A stretch of 64,000 nt of DNA from Snodgrassella sp. CFCC 13594 (GTDB taxonomy: Bacteria; Pseudomonadota; Gammaproteobacteria; Burkholderiales; Neisseriaceae): the NCBI RefSeq assembly GCF_001590725.1, contig NZ_LQXR01000010.1, positions 1-64,000 of the forward strand. Reading direction: 5' to 3'. A program made the position numbers and the translations under genes. Of this stretch, positions 17,898 to 26,873 are shown one piece after another. The notes under the pieces were generated by a model, which was not told the origin of the DNA, did not search any database, and saw only the letters and a list, made by a program, of their open reading frames with translations. Positions within the stretch are counted from its first letter, which is position 1; the number at the start of each line of letters is the position of its first letter.

Positions 17898-18046
17898 AGT
17901 ATGAAACTTTATTACTCGATAAAAAGTAAAAGTAGAAGAAATAATAAAGGTGAGTATGAAACTTTATTTTTTCTTCCATTGATTGCTTAGTCGAAATATC
18001 AATGAGATACAGCACATCCAGTATGAAACTTTATTACTCTCATACA
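17898..18046 (-). repeat. Tn7L-type end of element 2 with three spaced TnsB-like sites
   Basis: AGTATGAAACTTTATTAC or close variants occur at 17898-17915, 17953-17968 and 18020-18037, in inverted orientation to the sites at 7354-7391. The element ends with CATACA at 18041-18046, the complement of the left terminus TGTATG. Three sites over about 140 bp is the Tn7L layout. Confidence 0.88.
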
Positions 18047-18069
18047 GCTACCTTTATGGTAGCCGTTTT
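18047..18069 (+). terminator. Terminator hairpin regenerated at the insertion site, includes right GCTAC copy
   Basis: GCTACC-TTTAT-GGTAGC followed by CGTTTT is a plus-strand terminator. Its first five bases are the right target duplication (18047-18051). Before insertion the stem would have been GGCTACC/GGTAGCC. Tn7 inserts in the glmS terminator in the same way, so this is probably the terminator of a gene lying left of the window. Confidence 0.65.
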
Positions 18070-18071
18070 AA

Positions 18072-19475
18072 TCACCGCAGTACTATTTGGCTGCAATTAG
18101 GCCCGCAAGATAAACCAATGCGGCTGCCTGAAACCAGTAAAACCATCATTAACAGCCCAAACACCATCGCTACAGCCAACAAAGAGCCCAGAGGCAGCAT
18201 TACCGAATACAAGGCACCGGCAACACTCGTTCCCAGCGCAAAACATGCTTGTTGTATCGTGGTCAGCGCACTACTGGCAGCACTCGCCTGCTGAGTACGC
18301 ACATGTGACAATACCATTCTGAATGATGAAGACACCATCAAGGCGTTACCCACACCCACCAGAGCCATGGAGGCACTTAAATCCCAAATCGCCGTGGCCG
18401 TACCTTGTTGCCAAAACACCAACCAAATGCTGGCCATGCCCAATGCACTCAACAAGGCACCAATGGCCAGAAGTTTAGACAAGCGCACCAAACTGGCCAA
18501 TCGCTTGCTGAGTAAAGACGTTACAAAAAACAAAATCCCCAGCACCAAAAAAGCATTCCCCGATTGCGCAGGCGTGTAATGCAATACACTTTGCAAAAAT
18601 AAGGCCGTCACAAATAAATAACCCGAATAAATAAAAGTGACCGTCATCTCCCCCAAAAAACCCATGCGTACAATTTTTTGCTGAAAGAGTGAAGGCGGCA
18701 ATAAAGGCTGATTCTGTTGTTGTTCTTGATAACGTTCACAGCGCCACAAGCCCCATGCCAGAGGGGCTACGGCAACCAAAAACCACAACAATGATGGCCA
18801 ATGTTCACCCAATACCACAGGAATCAACAAGCTCAATAACGTTGCGGCCAACCAAATTATGCCACCCACATCCATGGGGATATATTCGAGCGCCCGGGTT
18901 TCCGGAATGAGCTTGCTACCAAACACCAAAATTACCAGACACACGGGGATATTGATAAAAAAGGCGATGCGCCAACCCAAACCGCCTAAATCCGCTGAAA
19001 CCAGCCAACCGCCCAAAACTTGGCCAATCACAAAAGACAATCCAGCGGCGGCAGTATAGATGCCCACTGCTTTGCTGTGCCGCTCCCCACTTAATGTAGC
19101 ATGGATAATAGTGAGTATTTGTGGCATCAACAGCGCACCAAATATACCTTGCCCAAACCGGCCCAGCAGCATCGGCACAATACTGTGCGCCAAACCACAG
19201 CCAGTTGAAGCCAAAGCAAAGCCCACAATACCCAACATGAATATTTTCTTGCGACCATAGCGATCACCCAGTCGGGCACCGGTGGCCATCAAAACAGAAA
19301 AACTCAAACCATAAACGGCCACAATCAAAATCAATCCGGTTTCATTGGTATGCAATGATGGGCGCATGGCTGCCAGCGCCACATTCACAATTGAAAAATC
19401 CACTTGTGGCAACAATTGCCCCGCAATGAGGAGTAATAGAGCCCAAGAGGAGAGTGTTTTGGATTCGGTAATCAT
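18072..19475 (-). CDS. MFS multidrug efflux transporter (DHA2-like)
   Basis: The 467-residue integral membrane protein has about 12-14 predicted membrane segments. The loop motif GARLGDRYGRKKIF (about residues 66-79) is the MFS motif A, and GRFGQGIFGALLMPQIL is the motif B/C region of drug:H+ antiporters. It probably exports toxic compounds across the inner membrane by proton antiport. It is divergent from an XRE-type regulator gene, the usual arrangement for self-regulated efflux. Its stop lies 25 bases from the end of transposon 2, and the reading frame appears undamaged. Substrate unknown. Confidence 0.85.
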   Translation of the reverse strand: MITESKTLSSWALLLLIAGQLLPQVDFSIVNVALAAMRPSLHTNETGLILIVAVYGLSFSVLMATGARLGDRYGRKKIFMLGIVGFALASTGCGLAHSIVPMLLGRFGQGIFGALLMPQILTIIHATLSGERHSKAVGIYTAAAGLSFVIGQVLGGWLVSADLGGLGWRIAFFINIPVCLVILVFGSKLIPETRALEYIPMDVGGIIWLAATLLSLLIPVVLGEHWPSLLWFLVAVAPLAWGLWRCERYQEQQQNQPLLPPSLFQQKIVRMGFLGEMTVTFIYSGYLFVTALFLQSVLHYTPAQSGNAFLVLGILFFVTSLLSKRLASLVRLSKLLAIGALLSALGMASIWLVFWQQGTATAIWDLSASMALVGVGNALMVSSSFRMVLSHVRTQQASAASSALTTIQQACFALGTSVAGALYSVMLPLGSLLAVAMVFGLLMMVLLVSGSRIGLSCGPNCSQIVLR

Positions 19476-19522
19476 GTTTTCCCTGACGAAATCACTGTAA
19501 TGGTCGCCATTATGCGCGTATA

Positions 19523-19554
19523 TTAAACGTGTACAAGAAATCAGTTAAACACGT
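19523..19554. promoter_or_regulatory. Candidate operator between the efflux pump and its regulator
   Basis: TTAAACGTGTA (19523-19533) and TTAAACACGTA (19544-19554) form an imperfect repeat whose ACGTGT/ACACGT cores are also inverted to each other. It lies in the 100-bp divergent promoter gap, so it is a plausible binding site for the XRE regulator. Confidence 0.4.
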
Positions 19555-19576
19555 ATAATTTCTACGGGGATGAGTG

Positions 19577-20456
19577 ATGAACACCAACAATTCGGTTCTT
19601 TTGGGCGATTTTTTGCGCCGTAAGCGGGAAAATCTGCGACCAGAAATGGTTGGACTGCCAACCGCCAAACGCAAGCGCACGCCGGGCTGCGCCGGGAGGA
19701 TGTGGCCGATTTGGCCGGCATCAGCACTGTTTGGTACAGCAAAATTGAGCGCGGTAAAGTACTGGGTGTATCGCCATCGGTATTAACAGCTCTAAGCCAA
19801 GTGCTGCAACTCAATGATTTGGAGCAGCGCTATTTAATGTCATTGGCCAACCATGCTGAATCTTTGCCAAAACGCGCATGCCAGCATGCTTCACCGCACA
19901 CCATTAAGCTGCTGACCTTACTCAATCCACTACCCGTGCTGCTAAAAAATCAATATGCAGATATTATTGATTGCAATGAAAGCTTCAATCAATTGTGTGG
20001 TTTCCACATCCCATCATTGCCGCCCGAAGAACGCAATTATATCTACCTGATATTGGCACACCCTCAATTTCAACAATGCTTTCTGGCCACCGCTGTTGAT
20101 GAACGCTTGGCTCAGATAACGCAAATGGCGAGCCACCTGCGTGGCACCAATGCAGCACAACCCAATGACCCTATCTTAACCGCACACATCCGCCGCTTTC
20201 AGGCATATCCCCTGAGTTCGCTCATGCTTGGCAAGCCAATCAAGTTAGCCACCCTGACCCTTTGGCACACACGCTGATGCATGCGAAACTTGGCGCGATG
20301 TCATTCCAAAAACAAATGCTGTGCGCCAGCGGAGGGGATAACAGTGCCCAATTCAGCATTTACCACCCTCAGCTCGAGACAGATTATGTGCGCTTAGCCG
20401 CTTTATCTGCTGTGGTTGATACCCAGAACACCCCAAACACAAGCAATATTTCCTAA
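19577..20456 (+). pseudogene. XRE-family regulator with MmyB-like domain, two frameshifts
   Basis: The N-terminal part encodes LGDFLRRKRENL, and a second frame continues VADLAGISTVWYSKIERGK, so the helix-turn-helix of this family is present but split near 19688, where GGCTGCG stands for an expected GGCCTGCG. A ligand-binding domain follows (LNDLEQRYLMSLA through to about 20270). A second break near 20215-20262 moves the C-terminal HAKLGAMSF to FSIYHP part into a third frame. Regulators of this type often control a divergent transporter. The single-base nature of the first break makes sequencing error possible; an annotation without it would be one gene of about 290 residues. Confidence 0.8.
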
Positions 20457-20553
20457 ACAGAAATATTGCATTGCCCATCAATGCATTGTGGTTAAAGGCC
20501 CAATTCGGGTATGGTGTCTTCTCTATTTTCCCTACACAAGAATCGGAATCATC

Positions 20554-21104
20554 ATGACCACACTGGCTATTGTTTATTTTTCCGGCTACGGCCACACCCG
20601 ACAAATCGCTGAAGCTGCCGCTTCGCAAACTGGCGCACAATTAGTAGAGATCGACAATGATGGCAATCTCACCGAGGCACAATGGACAACACTGAATCAA
20701 GCACATGCCATTGTGTTTGGCGCCCCCACCTACATGGGTAATGCTCCTTGGCAATTCAAGAAATTCGCCGACGCCACATCCAAAATCTGGGCCACACGCG
20801 CTGGCAAGACAAAATCTTCGGCGGTTTTACCAATAGCGCGAGCTTGAATGGCGACAAACAAGTCACTTTGATTTCGATGCAAACCTTGGCATCACAACAT
20901 GGCGGCATTTGGGTCAGCCTAGGATTGCTTCCCGCCAATACCAAAACAGCCCAACGCACTGACATCAACAACTTGGGCGGATCTGTGGGTGCATTGGTAC
21001 AAACGCCATCAGACGCGGGGGTCGATGAGATTCCACAAGGAGACATCAAAACCGTGGCAGAATATGTGGCTCGTGTAAAAACCATTGCCGAAAAATTAAG
21101 CTGA
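20554..21104 (+). pseudogene. Flavodoxin-fold NAD(P)H:quinone oxidoreductase-like protein, frameshifted
   Basis: The product starts TTLAIVYFSGYGHTRQIAEA, the FMN phosphate-binding loop of WrbA/flavodoxin-like proteins, and contains GAPTYMGNAPWQFKKF. Near 20800 the frame breaks: GCGCTGGC stands where GCGCCTGGC would keep one frame. The second frame continues WQDKIFGGFTNSASLNGDKQ to the end, with the family block HGGIWVSLGLLP. Restored length would be about 184 residues. Such proteins reduce quinones with FMN. Loss of one C suggests an assembly error rather than decay. Confidence 0.85.
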
Positions 21105-21126
21105 TCCGCATACCTCGTTTTCACCT

Positions 21127-21153
21127 AGGTTGCCTGACTGTTTCAGGCAGCCT
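21127..21153 (+). terminator. DUS-containing terminator
   Basis: An imperfect inverted pair around a full DUS in reverse (TTCAGGCAGCCT at 21142-21153) followed by T4, placed 23 bases after the oxidoreductase stop. This is the first full DUS copy in the window, just past the mobile island. Confidence 0.75.
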
Positions 21154-21241
21154 TTTCTGGTTTTAACCCCCATTCAGGTTTCAAGCATCATCGCCCAGTG
21201 CTAAAATTTACCCATAAATATCAAAAACAAAGGAATACGCG

Positions 21242-21877
21242 ATGAAGCTTTTTATCTACCAACACTGCCCTTTTTGCCTACGGGCCCGCATGATTTTCGG
21301 ACTAAAAAACCAAGCTGTTGAAACCAGCATCATCATGGAAGGTGACACAGAAACACCTACTCGCATGATCGGAAAAAAAATGCTGCCCATTTTACAAAAA
21401 GATGATGGCACCTATATGGGTGAAAGCATGGACATCGTCCACTATGTAGACAGCCAAACTGGGCTTAAAATTGCCAACGACGCTGTAGACCCATTCATAC
21501 AAAAATGGGCTGATGACCATGCTCCTATTATTTTCCAATTGGCCATACCGCGTTTTACCCGTGCACAATTTGCCGAATTGGCGACGCCTGGCGCGCGCCA
21601 CGCTTACGTTCAGCGAGAAACCCTCGCTTTTGGCGATTTAAATCAATTGCACTCAAAAACCCCAGAACTGGTTAAAAAACTCACACCCGCATTAAATACG
21701 CTTGATCAATGGTTAGCCCAACACCATCAAATCAACACCAATGATTTCATCCTGCTGCCTTTGTTGCGCAGCCTTAGTATCGTGAAGGATGTTAATTTCA
21801 AGCTCAATACATTGACCTATATGCAACGCGTTAGCGCATTGGCTGGCGTGGACTTATTGTTTGAACAAGCAATGTGA
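21242..21877 (+). CDS. grxB: Glutaredoxin 2
   Basis: The 211-residue protein has the thioredoxin-fold start KLFIYQHCPFCLRARM with active-site C9-P-F-C12, and a GST-like helical C-terminal half, the architecture of GrxB. It would reduce protein disulfides with glutathione in the cytoplasm. The cis-Pro region LPILQKDDGTYMGES is present. AAAGGAAT precedes the ATG. It stands alone between two DUS-type hairpins, so it is probably a single-gene unit. Confidence 0.92.
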   Translation: MKLFIYQHCPFCLRARMIFGLKNQAVETSIIMEGDTETPTRMIGKKMLPILQKDDGTYMGESMDIVHYVDSQTGLKIANDAVDPFIQKWADDHAPIIFQLAIPRFTRAQFAELATPGARHAYVQRETLAFGDLNQLHSKTPELVKKLTPALNTLDQWLAQHHQINTNDFILLPLLRSLSIVKDVNFKLNTLTYMQRVSALAGVDLLFEQAM

Positions 21878-21930
21878 TAGTTGGTGGCATGTGCAAATAA
21901 CATAGCCCCTCCGCGGAAAGATAATAAACA

Positions 21931-21957
21931 AGGCTGCCAGCATGATTCAGGCAGCCT
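21931..21957. terminator. DUS-type hairpin between grxB and the aldo/keto reductase
   Basis: AGGCTGCC and GGCAGCCT form a stem around a 11-base loop; the right arm is a full reverse DUS (21946-21957). It lies between convergent genes and could end both transcripts. Confidence 0.6.
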
Positions 21958-22093
21958 ATACCCACACCATAACAAGCCATGAGCCCATCAAACTGAGCAC
22001 ACTGCAGCCAACATGAAGGTTGAGTTGTTCGACAATACACCGTTGCCCCATGTATCAGTGCCCTCACGGGTTCCCTATTGCCACCATGAGAAT

Positions 22094-23082
22094 CTATTCA
22101 ATGCCAGCCCACCCCGCATCTGGATAACGCGCGCCACTGATCTGTTCAGAAGCAAATAGCGCATTCAGCGCCGCCACTTGCTCCGTCGTCAATAGCACTT
22201 CTGCCGCTGCGGCATTTTCTTGTAAATAAGACAGACGACGCGTTCCTGGAATCGCCACCACATTGGGTGACTGCTGCAACAGCCAAGCCAAGGCTACCTG
22301 TCCAGCACTCAGCTGCCAATCCTTTATCAGTTGTTGGTATTGTTGCAATACATGCTGATTGTGCTTGCCCGCTGCCCCTTGCATTTTCGGCATCATCTGA
22401 CGAAAGTCACCGTCAGCCAGTTGTTGGGGATTTAATTTCCCCGTTAGAAAAGCCCTACCCAAAGGCTATAGGCCACAAAGCCCACCTGCTCTGCCATGCA
22501 TTTTGGCAATACTGCAGCTTCCGGTTCGCGCGCCCACAATGAGTATTCGCTTTGCACTGCGGCTACCGGCGCCACTGCCAATGCTCGATCCAACGATGGG
22601 GCGGCAATTTCCGAGAACCCGAATGCGCGAATTTTGCCCGCATTCACTAAATCCTGAAGCGTCCCTGCCACCTCTTCAATCGGAATAGATTGTTCCCGTC
22701 GATGACAATAGTACAAGTCAATTTCGTCCACACCCAAGCGCGACAAAGAAGCCTCACAAGCTTGGCGAATGTACTCTGGGTGATTGTTAATCGTGCGCTC
22801 ATATTGCCCGGGCTGTCGTTGAATGCCGAACTTGGAGGCAATCACCATATTGTGGCGCCGCGATGGTTGCTGTGCAATGAATTGGCCAATCAAGCGCTCA
22901 TTATGCCCATCACCATACATATCGGCCGTATCAAACAAGTTAATACCCAAGTCTAAAGCGTGTGCCATCAACTCGATTGATGCTTTATCGTCACTTTGCC
23001 CATAAAACTCACTCATACCCATGCAGCCCAATCCCACCGCAGACACGGTCAAATCACTTTTACCCAATTGACGGTATTTCAT
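22094..23082 (-). pseudogene. Aldo/keto reductase, frameshifted
   Basis: The N-terminal 213 codons give a typical AKR barrel: [13 protein letters not shown], the [12 protein letters not shown] catalytic Asp/Tyr, IASKFG with the catalytic Lys and YYCHRR with the catalytic His. The frame breaks near 22455, where AGCCTTTGG stands for an expected AGCCCTTTGG ([12 protein letters not shown]). The second frame then carries the rest of the barrel, ending AIPGTRRLSYLQENAAA and a short tail. Restored length is about 330 residues, normal for the family. The enzyme would reduce carbonyl compounds with NADPH. It is divergent from a LysR-type gene that may regulate it. Confidence 0.87.
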
Positions 23083-23216
23083 CACAGTTCCCTTTTTTGA
23101 TTTCTATTGTCCGAACCAGATGCATGAACATGCACCCCGTATGTGAAGCCGTATTGTGGCAAAATTCCATATTCGATAAAATAAACAAATATTAAAATTT
23201 AAATTGCAAATATGAA

Positions 23217-24101
23217 ATGCTAGATGACCTAGATTATTTCACACACATTGTTCATGCAGGCAGCTTTAATACCGCAGCACAACAAATTGGCACATCCGCC
23301 GCCACCTTAACTCGCCGCCTACAAAAGCTAGAACAGGTTTTGGGCTGCAAGCTCATCATCCGCCATGCCCGCGGCATCAAGCTGACACCAGAAGGCCGTC
23401 GTTATTATGATGCCTGCCTGCCGCTGCTGAGCGCGTTAAATCAAACCACACAAGATTTACACGCGCACATCACCCAACCTGCTGGCAAGATCCGTGTTTT
23501 GGCACCCATAAACTTAGCGGTGACACCGCTCGCCGAATTTTGGCCGTTATTTTTGCAAACATACCCCGACATTGAATTGGAGCTGATTCTAGATAACCGC
23601 AACGACAAACTGCTGGCACAAGGGGCTGACGTGGCCTTGCGGGCAGGCCATCAGGCCGATTCCACATTGATTCAAAAACGCCTGACCAGCACCGCCACGG
23701 CCATCGTGGCCGCACCCAGCTATTTGAGCCAGCATCCCAAAATCATCGAGCCCACACAATTAAAATCCCACCGTTGGCTAGTGGCCACCCCGCTTAACAC
23801 CATAACCTTTCAGCGCGGTACAGAAACTCAACATTTCAGCATCCCTTCTGGTCGTTTTGCTGCCAATGAAATTCGTTTGTGCGTCCAGCTGGCGGCCTCG
23901 GGGTTGGGGTTGGCCTATCTGCCTGTATTGCAATGCCAAGCAGAACTGGCCAGTGGCCTGCTGCAAAGGGTGATGACTGAATGGCAAAGTCCGCCTCGGC
24001 ATGTATATGCCGTGTGGCCAGCACAAAGCATTCTGCCCGCGCGAGTGCGGGTATTGGTTGACGCGTTAACCCAATATTTTAAGCAACTCGATGGCATCTA
24101 A
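23217..24101 (+). CDS. LysR-family transcriptional regulator
   Basis: The 294-residue protein has an N-terminal winged helix-turn-helix (HIVHAGSFNTAAQQIGTSAATLTRRLQ pattern, with key S and T contacts in the recognition helix) and a C-terminal periplasmic-binding-protein-like effector domain. It begins 134 bases from the divergent aldo/keto reductase gene, the usual LysR layout, and so may control that gene. AAATATG-rich sequence precedes the ATG; no clear ribosome site is seen. The effector is unknown. Confidence 0.88.
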   Translation: MLDDLDYFTHIVHAGSFNTAAQQIGTSAATLTRRLQKLEQVLGCKLIIRHARGIKLTPEGRRYYDACLPLLSALNQTTQDLHAHITQPAGKIRVLAPINLAVTPLAEFWPLFLQTYPDIELELILDNRNDKLLAQGADVALRAGHQADSTLIQKRLTSTATAIVAAPSYLSQHPKIIEPTQLKSHRWLVATPLNTITFQRGTETQHFSIPSGRFAANEIRLCVQLAASGLGLAYLPVLQCQAELASGLLQRVMTEWQSPPRHVYAVWPAQSILPARVRVLVDALTQYFKQLDGI

Positions 24102-24129
24102 ATTGCCACTCGAGACGGGCAAGGCCAAT

Positions 24130-24360
24130 CCCAGCATCAGCCCAAAATTTAGTACTCAACGTGGCAATTGCCATGCGTATACGAGGCTCATCATTGTTGC
24201 CCACGGTGAAAAATTGTCACCTCTGCCATTGCGCGCTCCTGCGCTTTGGATAATGTCAGTCGCCGATTGACTGTTTGCATGCTTTTGCAGCCACCCAACC
24301 GAGCGGTGGTGAACCGATGTTAAATGCCTCAGCTGCGGTCTTCAAACGAATAAAAAGAAA
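24130..24360 (-). pseudogene. Possible LysR-type regulator remnant
   Basis: On the minus strand, AAEAFNIGSPPLGWVAAKA and SIGD, then a stop and PKRR, resemble the helix-turn-helix and wing of LysR proteins (AAExLNIxxPPLS pattern). Stops interrupt it and no full frame is left. Together with the DUS hairpin that follows, this accounts for most of the 400-base gap after the intact LysR gene. The call rests on a short match. Confidence 0.35.
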
Positions 24361-24450
24361 TAGCGGATTCCTTTTTTCATGAATCCTCAGTACGCAACAT
24401 GTTCTAAATACGGCATGTTGCCCATTTTTTTCACCGCCCAATTCAATAAA

Positions 24451-24482
24451 ACAGGCTGCCTGAAACATTCAGGCAGCCTGTT
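24451..24482. terminator. Inverted DUS pair, terminator of the amino-acid ABC operon
   Basis: AGGCTGCCTGAA (24453-24464) and TTCAGGCAGCCT (24468-24479) form a near-perfect hairpin with a three-base loop, extended by ACA/TGT, 23 bases past the ATPase stop. Confidence 0.9.
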
Positions 24483-24505
24483 AAAGATGGAAGTATATCC
24501 AGTGC

Positions 24506-25285
24506 TTATTTCAGCATAGCGCTTAAAAATGCTTGTGTCCGTACCTGCTTCGGCGCATCAAAAAACGTTTTGGCTGGGCCCGATTCCACAATCACACCAC
24601 CATCCATAAACAATACCGTATCAGCCACTTCACGGGCAAAGCCCATTTCATGCGTCACCACCACCATAGTCATTTTGTCTTCGGCCAATTGTTGCATGGT
24701 TTTCAATACTTCACCGGTTAGCTCTGGATCAAGCGCAGAAGTAGGTTCGTCGAATAACATAATTTCTGGCTGCATGGCCAGTGCGCGGGCAATCGCTACC
24801 CGTTGTTTTTGCCCACCCGATAATTGCGATGGAAAGTAATCTTGCTTGTCTGCCAACCCAACCTTGGCCAACAGCGCTTGTGCCAGAGGTTCAATGCTTG
24901 CGCGAGATTGTTTCTTAACAGTCATGGGTGCTTCAATCACATTTTGCAACACAGTCATGTGCGGAAACAAATTGAATTGCTGAAACACCATACCCATTTT
25001 GCTGCACAAGCGTTTGATGTCGCGCTCAGATACATATTGGGCGGTGCCCGCCGCATTGTTACTGACCATGGCTTCGCCTTCAACCACAATGCTGCCGGCA
25101 TCTATGCGTTCCAAATGATTCAAACAGCGCAACAAGGTGGATTTGCCAGAACCAGACGAGCCAATAATCGCCACTACTTCAGAGCGACCTACTGCGAAAT
25201 TCACGCCTTTGAGCACCTGCAAAGCACCAAATGCCTTGTGAATTTGAACCGCTTGTATCATGGTTTCAGTCGTCGTAGCGTGCAT
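24506..25285 (-). CDS. Polar amino-acid ABC transporter ATP-binding protein
   Basis: The 259-residue ATPase has Walker [10 protein letters not shown] (about 40-48), Q-loop, signature [15 protein letters not shown] and Walker [15 protein letters not shown], all of the HisP/GlnQ subfamily, including its [13 protein letters not shown] block. It energises uptake of a polar amino acid. The start at 25285 is inside the permease gene, with GGAG eight bases upstream; the ATG at 25261 is an alternative. It is the third gene of a binding protein-permease-ATPase operon. Substrate is not certain; cystine or another polar amino acid is possible. Confidence 0.9.
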   Translation of the reverse strand: MHATTTETMIQAVQIHKAFGALQVLKGVNFAVGRSEVVAIIGSSGSGKSTLLRCLNHLERIDAGSIVVEGEAMVSNNAAGTAQYVSERDIKRLCSKMGMVFQQFNLFPHMTVLQNVIEAPMTVKKQSRASIEPLAQALLAKVGLADKQDYFPSQLSGGQKQRVAIARALAMQPEIMLFDEPTSALDPELTGEVLKTMQQLAEDKMTMVVVTHEMGFAREVADTVLFMDGGVIVESGPAKTFFDAPKQVRTQAFLSAMLK

Positions 25286-25916
25286 AGCGTTTCTCCATAT
25301 GCTGGAAAGCCCAGGTCAATACCAGCGTCATAACCAGATAGAACGCAGCCGCCACAAAAAAAGGCGTCAAATTAAATTCACGCTGCACCATTTGAAACGT
25401 TATTTTCATCACATCTTGCAAGGCCAATACATACACCAGCGACGTATCTTTCACCAAGGTGATGGTTTCATTACTCAATGGAGGTAAGATTTTCTTCCAC
25501 ATTTGCGGCAACACAATGCGCCGCATGGTCTGGCCATAACTCATGCCCAGTGTTTTGGCCGCTTCATATTGCCCTTTACCCACGGCCTGAATACCCGCGC
25601 GGAAGATTTCCGCAAAATAAGCAGCATAATTCAAAGCAAAAGCCACCACCGCCGTAGTAAAGGCGGGCAATAAAATATTGGCTGCGGGCAAGGCAAAGTA
25701 AATAAAGAAAATTTGCAACATCAAAGGCGTGCCGCGCATCACCCAAATATAGAAATTTACTGCCCAGTCGAGTGCCTTGATTTTCGACAAACGCATCAAC
25801 GCCAATATCAGGCCCAAAGGAATGGATAGCACCAAAGTAATGCCAAACAAGCCCAGCGTCAGCTTTGCACCTTCTGCAAACTGCGGCAGAATCTGCCAAA
25901 TGTAGTCCATGCACAC
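25266..25916 (-). CDS. Polar amino-acid ABC transporter permease
   Basis: The 216-residue inner-membrane protein has about five membrane segments and the HisM/GlnP family coupling motif [21 protein letters not shown] (EAA loop), with [15 protein letters not shown] before it. It would form the transport channel as a homodimer. It ends inside the start of the ATPase gene, indicating translational coupling. A DUS-type hairpin separates it from the upstream binding-protein gene. Confidence 0.92.
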   Translation of the reverse strand: MCMDYIWQILPQFAEGAKLTLGLFGITLVLSIPLGLILALMRLSKIKALDWAVNFYIWVMRGTPLMLQIFFIYFALPAANILLPAFTTAVVAFALNYAAYFAEIFRAGIQAVGKGQYEAAKTLGMSYGQTMRRIVLPQMWKKILPPLSNETITLVKDTSLVYVLALQDVMKITFQMVQREFNLTPFFVAAAFYLVMTLVLTWAFQHMEKRYARYDD

Positions 25917-25930
25917 TTCCTATAAACAAC

Positions 25931-25959
25931 AACGCTGCCTCAATGTTTCAGGCAGCGTT
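25931..25959 (-). terminator. Hairpin between binding-protein and permease genes
   Basis: AACGCTGCCT and AGGCAGCGTT form a 10-bp stem containing a degenerate inverted DUS. Inside an operon, it may lower permease and ATPase expression relative to the binding protein. Confidence 0.55.
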
Positions 25960-25981
25960 GGCATACCGGCTAAGCCATGTG

Positions 25982-26793
25982 TTATTTCACGATGTCTTTA
26001 CCAAACCATTTGGTGGCAATTTTAGCAGAAGTGCCATCGGCTTTCATACTATCGAGCGCTTTCTGGATTTTTTGTTGCAAAGCCGCGTCGTCTTTGCGGA
26101 AACCCACACCGTATTCTTCGGTGCCAAAGTTATCAGCCAATACTGTGTATTCGGCCGGTTTTTTGGCCACGTAATAACGACCAACCACTTCATCCACCAC
26201 CAGCGCATCTACGCGTTTGTTTTGCACATCCATCAACGCGGTGACATTGTCCGCATACTTTTTCAGCTCTTTAAATGATTTCGACACAGCGTCGGCATTC
26301 ACAGCATCAATGGCGCTGCTGCCATCCTGAACGGCCACAATTTTGCCACCTAAATCGGCTTTGGCTTGATGCCCGCGTCTGGACGCACCACAATGATTTG
26401 ATGATTTTCCATATAAGGATTGGAAAACAGAATATTTTGCTTGCGCTCATCGGTGATGGTTAGTCCATTCCACAGCATATCAACGCGTTTGCTATTGAGT
26501 TCTGACTCTTTGGCACTCCAGTCAATCGGTTTAAACTCAACTTTTAAGCCCGCATGTTCGGCCGCAGCGCGCGCCATGTCGATGTCAAATCCCACCAACT
26601 CATTTTTGTCATCACGGAAGCCCATAGGTGGAAAATTGTCGTCCAAACCCACCACCACGGTTTGTCCTTCGACCGCAGCAGCGCTGCCAGCCGATGCTGA
26701 AGCGGCTGGCGCCGAGTCGGTTTTACCGCCACAGGCCGCCAATGCTAAACCTGTTAAAGAACCCAATAAAAGTGTGCGTAATGCGCTTTGCAT
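25982..26793 (-). pseudogene. Amino-acid ABC transporter substrate-binding lipoprotein, frameshifted
   Basis: The N-terminus is a lipoprotein signal (TGLALAACGG, Cys at about residue 20), then the family 3 binding-protein motif VVVGLDDNFPPMGFRDD and VGFDIDMARA. After PDAGIK the frame breaks near 26366: GATCAAGCC-type sequence stands where one more A gives KAKADLGGKIVAVQDGSS, which continues in the second frame to the end. The restored protein is about 270 residues, normal for the family. The start at 26793 is preceded by GGGG and sits before the signal peptide; a TTG four codons upstream is unlikely. Confidence 0.87.
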
Positions 26794-26873
26794 GAAAAAC
26801 CCCAAGTCAGTCGAAAAGATAGGCTATGTGCCGAAACGCTGATTTTACCTGAAATTACTTTATGGTTACAGTT

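Larger units (their letters stand above)
7345..18046 (+). mobile_element. Tn7-like transposon 2, internally deleted, carrying QatABCD and a type IIG enzyme
   Basis: The 10.7-kb element has inverted ends that share TGTATGAGAGTAATAAAGT for 19 bp (the right end read on the minus strand) and is bounded by GCTAC duplications. The left end has compact, near-contiguous TnsB-like sites (Tn7R type, next to the tns genes) and the right end three spaced sites (Tn7L type). The tns genes are reduced to a beheaded tnsC and a tnsD-tnsE fusion, so the element cannot move by itself, but the ends look usable in trans. Cargo is two anti-phage systems. Confidence 0.95.

Noticed and set aside
18020-18072. MFS gene as the Tn7 attachment gene because its stop is 25 bases from the element
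   Set aside because: The end facing it is the Tn7L type, whereas Tn7 places its Tn7R end toward the attachment gene; the split hairpin reads as a terminator for a gene on the left.
19555-20456. Three separate small genes for the XRE regulator region
   Set aside because: The three frames encode consecutive parts of one HTH-MmyB-like protein, so one frameshifted gene is the better reading.
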